Shown here: positions 58,081-64,000 of the stretch, in pieces
Numbering within the stretch: position 1 is the first letter of the stretch
Layout of the letters: the number at the start of each line of letters is the position of its first letter
The notes under the pieces: generated by a model
The model's input: only the letters and a program-made list of their open reading frames with translations
Told to the model about the DNA's origin: nothing
Databases searched by the model: none
Translations under genes and position numbers: made by a program
Assembly: GCA_905192745.1 (NCBI GenBank)
Contig: CAJJLZ010000009.1
Span: 11,693-75,692, forward strand
Direction: 5' to 3'
Length of the DNA stretch: 64,000 nt
From: an uncultured Oscillospiraceae bacterium
Lineage (GTDB): Bacteria; Bacillota; Clostridia; Oscillospirales; Acutalibacteraceae

Positions 58081-59856
58081 ATGTATTATTCAAGCGGTAA
58101 CTATGAAGCATTTGCACGCCCTGAAAAGCCGGAAGGTGTTGAACACAAATCAGCGTACCTGATCGGCAGCGGTCTGGCCTCTCTGGCAGCGGCTTGTTTC
58201 CTTGTCAGAGACGCTCAGATGCCCGGAAGCCATATCCATGTGCTGGAGCGAGATTCTCGTCCCGGCGGCGCTTTGGATGGCGACCAGATGACCAGTGTTG
58301 GTTATGTCATGCGCGGCGGACGGGAAATGGACAATCACTTCGAGTGTATGTGGGACCTGTTCCGCTCCATTCCGTCCATCGAAACCGACGGCGTCAGTGT
58401 TCTGGATGAATACTATTGGCTGAACAAGAAAGACCCCAACTATTCCCTGTGCCGGGCGACCCAAAATCGGGGCGAAGACGCACAGACCGGCAATAAGTTC
58501 GGTCTTTCGGACAAAGGCAGTATGGAGATTATGAAGTTGTTCATGACTCCGGATGAGCAGCTGGCCAATGTGAAAATGACAGAACTGTTTGACGATGAGG
58601 TTTTTAACACCAACTTCTGGATGTACTGGCGCACCATGTTTGCTTTCAAGGATGACCAGAGTGCTCTGGAAATGAAGCGGTATATGCAGCGCTATATCCA
58701 CCACATTGGCGGCCTGCCGGACTTCACCGCTCTGCGGTTTACAAAATACAATCAGTATGAGTCCATGGTGCTTCCCATGGTGAAATATCTGGAGGAGCAC
58801 GGCGTGCAGTTCCACTATGGCGTTCAGGTGATGAACGTGCTGTTTGATATTCATGACGGCAAAAAGCTGGCAAAGACCATTGTAGTGGAGCACGAAGGTC
58901 AGGCCGAGAATATTGATCTGACCGAAAACGATCTGGTGTTCTACACCAACGGAAGCAATGTGGAAAATTCCACCTACGGCAGCCAGACCAAGCCCACCGG
59001 TATGGACGGCGAGATTCACGAAGGCGGCTCCTTCAGCCTCTGGCGTAAAATCGCCGCACAGGATTCCGCTTTTGGCCGGCCCGATAAGTTCTGTACCGAC
59101 CCCGAGGACAGCAACTGGGTCAGCGCCACGGTCAATACCCTTGACGAGAAAATCCTGCCCTATATTCGGAACATCTGCAAGCGTGACCCTCTGTCCGGCA
59201 AGGTAGTTACAGGCGGCATTGTTACGGTCAAGGATTCCAGTTGGCTTCTCAGTTGGACCATCAACCGCCAGCCGCAATACCGTAACCAGCCCAAGGGACA
59301 GGTATTGGTATGGCTTTACGGAATGTTCTCCGACCGTCCCGGCGACTTCGTGAAAAAGCCGATGCGTGACTGCACCGGCATGGAGATTTGCGAGGAGTGG
59401 CTCTATCACCTGGGGGTTCCCGAGGATCAGATCGAGGAGTTGGCAAGAAACAGCGCCAATACTGTTCCGGTCATGATGCCCTTTGCCAGCGCCTACTTCC
59501 AGCCCCGTGAGGCCGGCGACCGTCCCGATGTGGTGCCGGATGGCTCCGTCAACTTTGCCTTTATCGGAAACTTCGCAGAGACACCGAGAGACACCGTTTT
59601 CACCACCGAATATTCCATCCGCACCGCTATGGAAGCAGTCTATACGCTGCTGGAGGTTGACCGTGGCGTGCCGGAGGTATGGGGCAGCGTCTATGATATC
59701 CGTGATTTGCTGAACGCCACTGTGGCTCTGCGGGATGGAAAGAAGATCACCGATATGGAACTTGGCTTCAAAGAGCGGATTGCGCTGAAAGAAGCTCTGA
59801 AGAAAATCGAAGGGACAGAGATTGAAAAACTGCTGAGAGAACACCATGTAATTTAA
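58081..59856 (+). CDS. ohyA: Oleate hydratase
   Basis: Adds water to the cis-9 double bond of oleate or linoleate to make 10-hydroxy fatty acids, a detoxification step common in gut bacteria; FAD-dependent, membrane-associated. The 591-residue protein has 'SAYLIGSGLASLAAACFLVR' (FAD-binding), 'HVLERDSRPGGALDG', 'GYVMRGGREMDNHFECMWDL' , 'FWMYWRTMFAFKDDQSALEM', 'YNQYESMVLPMVKYLEEHG', 'SWLLSWTINRQPQYRNQPKG' and 'FIGNFAETPRDTVFTTEYSI', characteristic of the MCRA/OhyA family. GGAGG lies 9 bases before the ATG at 58081. It is preceded by its likely TetR regulator and followed by a terminator, forming a compact two-gene unit. Confidence 0.96.
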   Translation: MYYSSGNYEAFARPEKPEGVEHKSAYLIGSGLASLAAACFLVRDAQMPGSHIHVLERDSRPGGALDGDQMTSVGYVMRGGREMDNHFECMWDLFRSIPSIETDGVSVLDEYYWLNKKDPNYSLCRATQNRGEDAQTGNKFGLSDKGSMEIMKLFMTPDEQLANVKMTELFDDEVFNTNFWMYWRTMFAFKDDQSALEMKRYMQRYIHHIGGLPDFTALRFTKYNQYESMVLPMVKYLEEHGVQFHYGVQVMNVLFDIHDGKKLAKTIVVEHEGQAENIDLTENDLVFYTNGSNVENSTYGSQTKPTGMDGEIHEGGSFSLWRKIAAQDSAFGRPDKFCTDPEDSNWVSATVNTLDEKILPYIRNICKRDPLSGKVVTGGIVTVKDSSWLLSWTINRQPQYRNQPKGQVLVWLYGMFSDRPGDFVKKPMRDCTGMEICEEWLYHLGVPEDQIEELARNSANTVPVMMPFASAYFQPREAGDRPDVVPDGSVNFAFIGNFAETPRDTVFTTEYSIRTAMEAVYTLLEVDRGVPEVWGSVYDIRDLLNATVALRDGKKITDMELGFKERIALKEALKKIEGTEIEKLLREHHVI

Positions 59857-59919
59857 TCCCATGGTTACCAGAGCGTACTTTTGTACAGAGGCACCCCATA
59901 TGTGCGCGCTCTGGGAGGG

Positions 59920-59954
59920 AACAGCCCTGACATCCGAATGTCAGGGCTGTTTTG
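59920..59954 (+). terminator. Intrinsic terminator of ohyA
   Basis: 14-bp perfect stem AACAGCCCTGACAT / ATGTCAGGGCTGTT, 4-base loop, then TTG. Confidence 0.8.
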
Positions 59955-60011
59955 CGTTGCTGCGCTCCGGACAACGGATATACCCAATTGTCCGCAGCAC
60001 AGCTATCCTCC

Positions 60012-60045
60012 AAAAATAAACGGCATGACCGAAATCATGCCGTTT
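60012..60045 (-). terminator. Intrinsic terminator of fba
   Basis: Minus-strand stem AAACGGCATGA / TCATGCCGTTT (6-base loop) followed by ATTTTTGG, 40 bases after the fba stop. Confidence 0.85.
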
Positions 60046-60084
60046 AACGGTTTCTATGCCTTAGTCAGTCATTACGCAAGAAAA

Positions 60085-61020
60085 TTACGCGCGGTTCGCG
60101 CAGCCCAGCACGCTCTCGATCTTGTGCTTCACAACCTCGGTAATGGCTTCACGGCCGTCGCCGAGATACTGGCGGGGATCGAAATGGCCGGGATTCTCCG
60201 CCAGATGCTTACGGATACCGGCAGTCATAGCCAGCCGAAGATCGGAGTCAACGTTGATCTTGCACACAGCCATGCTGGCGGCCTTCCGGAGCATATCCTC
60301 CGGGATGCCGATCGCGTCGTCCATCTTGCCGCCGAACTCGTTAATCATCGCGACATACTCCGGCATAACGGAGGAAGCGCCGTGCAGAACGATCGGGAAA
60401 CCGGGCAGACGATCCATGACTTCCTGCAGGATGTCGAAACGGAGCTGCGGCTTCTGGCCGGGCTTGAATTTGAACGCGCCATGGCTGGTGCCGATCGCGA
60501 TGGCGAGGGAGTCCACGCCGGTGCGGGTGACGAAATCCTGAACCTGATCCGGATCGGTGTAGGAAGCCTTATCCGCGTCCACCTTAACCTCGTCCTCAAT
60601 ACCGGCGAGCTGGCCGAGTTCCGCTTCAACGGTTACGTTGCGGGGATGGGCGTATTCCACAACCTTCTTCGCCAGCGCGACGTTCTCTTCATAAGGCAGA
60701 TGAGAACCGTCGATCATCACCGAGGTGAAGCCGCTGTCGATGCAGTCTTTGCACAGTTCGAAGCTGCTGCCGTGATCGAGATGCAGGGCGATGGGCAGAC
60801 CGGTTTCTTCCACCGCGGCCTGAACCATATGGGTCAGGTAAGCGGAATGCGCGTACTTCCGGGCGCCGCCGGAGGCCTGCAGGATAACCGGAGCGTTCAG
60901 CTCCTTGCAGGCTTCGACAATCCCCTGAACGATTTCCATGTTGTTGACATTGAAAGCGCCGATGGCATAGCCACCTTCGTAGGCTTTTTTGAACATTTCC
61001 TTTGTGTTTACAAGCGGCAT
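60085..61020 (-). CDS. fba: Class II fructose-1,6-bisphosphate aldolase
   Basis: Splits fructose-1,6-bisphosphate into two triose phosphates using zinc. The 311-residue protein starts 'MPLVNTKEMFKKAYEGGYAI' and has 'GAFNVNNMEIVQGIVEAC', zinc ligands in 'ALHLDHGSSFELCKDCIDSG', 'VTVEAELGQLAGIEDEV', 'AIAIGTSHGAFKF', 'VLHGASSVMPEYV' and 'ICKINVDSDLRLAMT'-like 'VCKINVDSDLRLAMT'. AGGAGG precedes the ATG. Stands alone on the minus strand with its own terminator; a TATACT -10 lies at 61054-61059. Confidence 0.98.
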   Translation of the reverse strand: MPLVNTKEMFKKAYEGGYAIGAFNVNNMEIVQGIVEACKELNAPVILQASGGARKYAHSAYLTHMVQAAVEETGLPIALHLDHGSSFELCKDCIDSGFTSVMIDGSHLPYEENVALAKKVVEYAHPRNVTVEAELGQLAGIEDEVKVDADKASYTDPDQVQDFVTRTGVDSLAIAIGTSHGAFKFKPGQKPQLRFDILQEVMDRLPGFPIVLHGASSVMPEYVAMINEFGGKMDDAIGIPEDMLRKAASMAVCKINVDSDLRLAMTAGIRKHLAENPGHFDPRQYLGDGREAITEVVKHKIESVLGCANRA

Positions 61021-61223
61021 GGGAAATCAACCTCCTGTTTTTTATTCGTTTTCAGTATACAATATTTTTGGGAAAAGGGGAAGGGGAGAGGAACGGATAT
61101 TGTTAAAAAATTATCGCGCCCTGCGGAAGGAAGTTTGTGGATTCTGCCTTTTTCCCGGTTTCCCGCCGTGCTTCTCAAGGAAGAAATAAAGAAAAGAAAC
61201 CTCCCGTCGGGTTTCGCTGCCGT

Positions 61224-62087
61224 TTATCCTTTTCGAATCAGCGACGGGTGACAGCGGCAATAATGGAAAATGTATTGCTGAGCGATTCCGGCGCATTCGC
61301 CGAAATCGGCGGGGGTGCAGCCGGGAAACAGCTCCTTCATCGCCCGCTTCATCCATACATCCATTGGGAAAGCGTCCATCCGCGCCATTCCGTATAAAAG
61401 AACGCAGTCTGCGACCTTCGGCCCTACGCCGCGGATGGTCTGCAGCGCCTTTCTCGCTTCGGAGAGCGGCGCGTCGGCGATCGCCCTCAGGTCGATCCCG
61501 CCGGAAGACACTTTCCGCGCCGCGTCCAGCACATAAGCGGTCCGCCATCCCGCCCGCAGGGGCGCGAGTTCCGCCTCCGTCCGCTCCGCCAGAGCGGAGG
61601 GGAGAGGAAACGCGTGCGCAAGGCCGTCCGGTTCCAGCGGGTCCTCTCCGCAGGGAGCGCCGAAGAGTGAACAAAGCCGGGAGACGATCCCCTGAATCCG
61701 TTTGACGTTGTTGTTTTGAGACAGGATAAAGGAGATCAGCGCCTCCCACGCGTCCTGCCGAAGGACGCGGATTCCCGGGGCGTAGCAGGCGCACTCCCGC
61801 AGGGCGGGAATGGCAAGATATTGATCCCGCAGAGCAGCGTAATCCCGGTCCAGATCAAAATATCCCCGCCAGAAATTTTCGAATTCCTCCCGGCTGCAGG
61901 AAAGCAGCAGTCCCTCGGGCTGTTCCTGCAAAAAGAGCGGATGATTTTCCGCTACGCCGCGCCAGCCGTCTGCGTCCCGGCGAAAACGGAAGCACTGGCC
62001 GCAGTTCAGGGTATCCTCCAGACTGAACAGGGTTAAACCGCCTACCAGAATTCCCCGTTCCGTTTCCGTTATGGTGATTGTTTTCAT
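61224..62087 (-). CDS. OGG1-type 8-oxoguanine DNA glycosylase/AP lyase
   Basis: Removes 8-oxoguanine from DNA. The 287-residue protein has the OGG1-like N-terminal domain ('LFSLEDTLNCGQCFRFRRD'), the catalytic lysine in 'LSQNNNVKRIQGIVSRL', the helix-hairpin-helix 'LQTIRGVGPKVADCVLLYGM' and the catalytic Asp in 'FPMDVWMKRAMKELF'. This is the eukaryote-like bacterial OGG found in Clostridium species. The ATG at 62087 follows GGGAGGA; the frame extends to 62123 without support. The 200 bases between its end and fba hold nothing notable. Confidence 0.92.
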   Translation of the reverse strand: MKTITITETERGILVGGLTLFSLEDTLNCGQCFRFRRDADGWRGVAENHPLFLQEQPEGLLLSCSREEFENFWRGYFDLDRDYAALRDQYLAIPALRECACYAPGIRVLRQDAWEALISFILSQNNNVKRIQGIVSRLCSLFGAPCGEDPLEPDGLAHAFPLPSALAERTEAELAPLRAGWRTAYVLDAARKVSSGGIDLRAIADAPLSEARKALQTIRGVGPKVADCVLLYGMARMDAFPMDVWMKRAMKELFPGCTPADFGECAGIAQQYIFHYCRCHPSLIRKG

Positions 62088-62136
62088 CGCCGTGTATCCT
62101 CCCGCTTGTCGGTTTCTGTACAATTATAGCACGCTA

Positions 62137-62254
62137 TGGTATAATAGCAATGGTGGGAAAATGCGTAAGCATTTTCGATTGCGCCGCCGGAAAAGGCTCG
62201 CAAAGATGCCGGCTGGGCGGCGCTATGATATAATGTTGTTTAGGAAAAATGCGT
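62137..62254 (+). repeat. One complete and one truncated copy of the 89-bp repeat
   Basis: TATAAT at 62140 and 62229, again 89 bases apart. The first unit is complete (GAAAATGC-GTAA-GCATTTTC; second stem closed by GCGCCGCC / GGCGGCGC). The second has TGATATAAT and the 5' arm of stem 1 (GAAAAATGC) and then breaks off into the ribosome binding site of the gene at 62277, so that its promoter motif would drive this gene directly. Confidence 0.9.
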
Positions 62255-62276
62255 AAGGAAAGGATGAATTATACCC

Positions 62277-62972
62277 ATGCGGGAGGATATCACCAGTATA
62301 CCGGTAAGCGAGGTGTTTGAGCCGAGGGACGGCTGCCCCATCTGCCGGATGCGGAACACGCTGGAAACGCGGGTGACCGAATACATCACCGGCGCCGCTA
62401 TGATGGAGCCGGACGTCCGTCAGGAAACCAACCGGCTGGGCTTTTGCTTCGATCATTATCAGATGATGCTGAAAAAACGCAACCGGCTGGGGGTGGCACT
62501 GATTCTGGAAAGTCATCTGGATGAAATGGAAAAGCAGGTTTTCGCCGGGCCGCCCATTCTGGGCAAGAGCTCAAAAAAGCAGGCGCAGTCCGCCGGACAG
62601 GCTTCGGGAAGCTGCTTCATCTGCCAACAGGTAGACTGGGCGATGGAGCGGATGCTGGCTACGGTTTGCCGCCTGTGGGAAAACGAGCGGGATTTCCGTC
62701 GGCTTTTTGACGAACAGCCCGCCCTTTGCCTGCCGCATTTTTCTCTGTTGGTGGAGACCGCGGGAAACAAAATGAGCAAAAAGACGGCGCCGGATTTTGC
62801 CAAAGCCGCTTCCCGCCTCTGCCGAAACTACCTGACGGAACTGCGGGGAGACGTGTCGCATTTCTGCAAAATGTTCGACTATCGCAACACCGGCGAAGGC
62901 GCCGACTGGGGCAATTCCAAGGATGCGATTGAGCGGGCGATATGGTGGCTGACCACCCGGGACCCCTCCTGA
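62277..62972 (+). CDS. DUF6062-like cysteine-rich protein
   Basis: A 231-residue soluble protein with two similar metal-site-like halves: 'DGCPICRMRNTLETR' with 'LGFCFDHYQMMLKKRNRLGV', and 'GSCFICQQVDWAMERML' with 'PALCLPHFSLLVETAGNK', that is CxxC plus C-x2-H in each half. This is the pattern of a Clostridia family I know as DUF6062. Function unknown. AAGGAAAGGAT lies about 12 bases before the ATG, within the truncated repeat unit's downstream edge. Confidence 0.8.
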   Translation: MREDITSIPVSEVFEPRDGCPICRMRNTLETRVTEYITGAAMMEPDVRQETNRLGFCFDHYQMMLKKRNRLGVALILESHLDEMEKQVFAGPPILGKSSKKQAQSAGQASGSCFICQQVDWAMERMLATVCRLWENERDFRRLFDEQPALCLPHFSLLVETAGNKMSKKTAPDFAKAASRLCRNYLTELRGDVSHFCKMFDYRNTGEGADWGNSKDAIERAIWWLTTRDPS

Positions 62973-63345
62973 AGCCGGAAAAAAGCAGGCAGAGTTTTCC
63001 ACCTCGTAAAGGGAATTCAACCCCCTGTATCAAAAATTTTTTTGAAGAAAAGGGGAATTCACACTTTCCACCGGGGGAAAAGCCCGAAAAAATCGCGTTT
63101 TCTTCACACTTTCCACGGAGTTTTCCACATTTCTCTGGCGAACGCCGGTTAACAAAAATTTTACAAACAGTAATAGAGCGTTCGCTCCCAGCCTCTGTTT
63201 GGTATTCCCGGGGGCCAATTTCGACGGGCGCACAGGCCAATCCCTTCCCGTCATTGCATATTCTCCCACCCCTGTGTCAATACTGAAAGCAAACGCCGAA
63301 GGGCAGTTTTCCACGGGATTTTCAGAGGGAAAGGGCGAGATACGA
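62973..63345. other. Gene-free region with clustered TTTTCCAC/CTTTCCAC motifs
   Basis: 373 bases without a convincing gene. TTTTCCAC occurs at 62995, 63121 and 63307, and CTTTCCAC at 63064 and 63109, all on the + strand. TTTTCCACA is one base from the DnaA box TTATCCACA. The same motif forms the arms of the repeats at 20139 and 20281. No tRNA or known riboswitch recognised. Confidence 0.6.
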
Positions 63346-63615
63346 TTGATTAAGGGAATCAACCGGCAGATTATCGAGGTGATCGATACCGGGAACCCCT
63401 ATTTTGAACGGGCGCTGCTGGTGGTGCGGCCGGGTTTTTCGGATGTGGAGCCGGGGCGGCTCCATGAGGAGGCGCAGCGGGTAGTGCGGGGGGCCGACGG
63501 CTATACCGGTCTGCGGCTGAACCGCCGCCGGCGGAGACGGCAGTTTTTGATGGGCAGTCTGACCGGTCTGTTCGGTATGCTCGCCGGTGCGCTGCTTATG
63601 GCTCTGACAAGATAA
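63346..63615 (+). CDS. Small protein with C-terminal membrane helix
   Basis: An 89-residue protein starting at TTG 63346 after GAGGGAAAGGG: 'KGINRQIIEVIDTGNPYFER', 'ALLVVRPGFSDVEPGRLHEE', then six Arg (in NRRRRRRQ) and a membrane helix ('FLMGSLTGLFGMLAGALLMA'). The longer frame from 63199 adds residues with no coding character. I recall similar short proteins in Clostridia genomes but no function. Confidence 0.7.
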   Translation: MIKGINRQIIEVIDTGNPYFERALLVVRPGFSDVEPGRLHEEAQRVVRGADGYTGLRLNRRRRRRQFLMGSLTGLFGMLAGALLMALTR

Positions 63616-63645
63616 ACGGCGAGGCCAAAAATGGTATATGGTCCT

Positions 63646-63682
63646 AAAAAAGGCGCGTTACACCGTAATGCGCCTTTTTTTC
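63646..63682 (+). terminator. Intrinsic terminator
   Basis: 15-pair stem AAAAAAGGCGCGTTA / TAATGCGCCTTTTTT (one G-U), 5-base loop, T run. Confidence 0.9.
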
Positions 63683-63755
63683 GTCTTTTCCTTTGGATAT
63701 CCTTTGAATCCTTTGAATTTCGATGAGTTTCCTCTTCCTTTTTGTCGGTTACCTA

Positions 63756-64000
63756 TGATATAATGACGTTTAGGAGAAATGCGAAAGCATTTCTCAATTG
63801 CGCCGCAAGTAAACGCCGGCATAGAACCCGGCTGGGCGGCATTGCGGGATTATGTTGTCAGGGAAAAACGCAACAGCATTTTTCAACAGTGCCGCCGGGA
63901 AAGGTTCGTATAGAACCCGGCTGGGCGGCACTGCGGGATTATGTTGTTTAGGAGAAATGCGAAAGCATTTCTCAATTGCGCCGCAAGTAAACGCCGGCAT
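63756..64000 (+). repeat. Tandem copies of the 89-bp repeat running off the window
   Basis: Three units with equivalent -10 positions at 63759, 63848 and 63937 (89 apart each). Only the first has TGATATAAT; the next two read GATTAT at that place. Stem 1 is GAGAAATGC-GAAA-GCATTTCTC in units 1 and 3. Units 1 and 3 share an alternative stem-loop-2 interior (AAGTAAACGCCGGCAT), different from the 43-kb array. The window ends inside unit 3. Confidence 0.9.

Noticed and set aside
62973..63345. Replication origin from TTTTCCACA sites
   Set aside because: No dnaA, dnaN, rpmH or AT-rich unwinding region is seen nearby; the motif differs from the usual DnaA box. Kept only as a motif cluster.
1..64000. 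tRNA, rRNA, transposase or integrase genes
   Set aside because: None was recognised on either strand while reading the window.

Overview
The window reads as a chromosomal segment of a GC-rich, low-G+C-phylum-type (Firmicutes) anaerobe, most likely class Clostridia and plausibly Oscillospirales/Ruminococcaceae. This is an inference from gene order (infC-rpmI-rplT; plsX-x-rnc-smc-ftsY; yhbY-nadD/yqeK-LCP-rsfS-leuS; aroQ-pepP-efp), Gram-positive envelope genes (LCP protein, S11 and M15 carboxypeptidases, GH25 muramidase, a PPKTG cell-wall sorting signal) and strong AGGAGG-type ribosome binding sites. No rRNA, tRNA, CRISPR array, transposase or phage gene was seen. Most genes lie on the + strand.

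Layout. 1-8.3 kb: a truncated TIM-barrel isomerase gene, its AraC regulator, a Cu/Zn-SOD-family protein, a wall-anchored esterase-like hydrolase, pyruvate kinase, an M15 carboxypeptidase and a BioY transporter. 8.4-20 kb: the infC-rpmI-rplT translation operon (consensus promoter, leader attenuator, AUA start codon), then an RNA methyltransferase, dprA, topA, trmFO, plsX, a membrane protein with an acyl-carrier-protein-like tail in the usual acpP slot, rnc, an acetyltransferase and lrgAB. 20-32 kb: a repeat-bearing intergenic region, smc, ftsY, rdgB, yhbY, a nadD-yqeK fusion, an LCP protein, rsfS, leuS and rpsU. 32-41 kb: yqeG, an S41-type peptidase, an endonuclease-IV-like protein, an XRE regulator with a membrane tail, aroQ, pepP, efp, a zinc-ribbon protein, and a kinase-like gene broken at a G6 tract. 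41-53 kb: a divergent TM2/XRE pair with two matching operators, a D-Ala-D-Ala carboxypeptidase, a six-unit tandem repeat array, mnmA, a DEAD-box helicase, a second M15 peptidase behind five 11-bp direct repeats, and a two-component system between paralogous small membrane proteins. 53-64 kb: nrdR, a FAD oxidoreductase, a GH25 lipoprotein, a TetR/oleate hydratase pair, fructose-bisphosphate aldolase, an OGG-type glycosylase and further copies of the tandem repeat.

The most unusual signal is a non-coding 89-bp repeat family: six tandem units at 43274-43804, two at 62137-62254, at least three running off the end from 63756, and a decayed single copy at 51941. Each unit begins at an extended -10 promoter-like motif (TGNTATAAT, degraded in two of the last-array units) and then encodes two stem-loops. 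The first stem carries paired, compensatory changes between copies, which suggests selection on a folded RNA or DNA. All copies point the same way as the gene that follows them (mnmA, a DUF6062-like gene, a TIM-barrel isomerase). I do not recognise this family. Start codons were chosen from ribosome binding sites and family alignments recalled from memory; no database search was possible.
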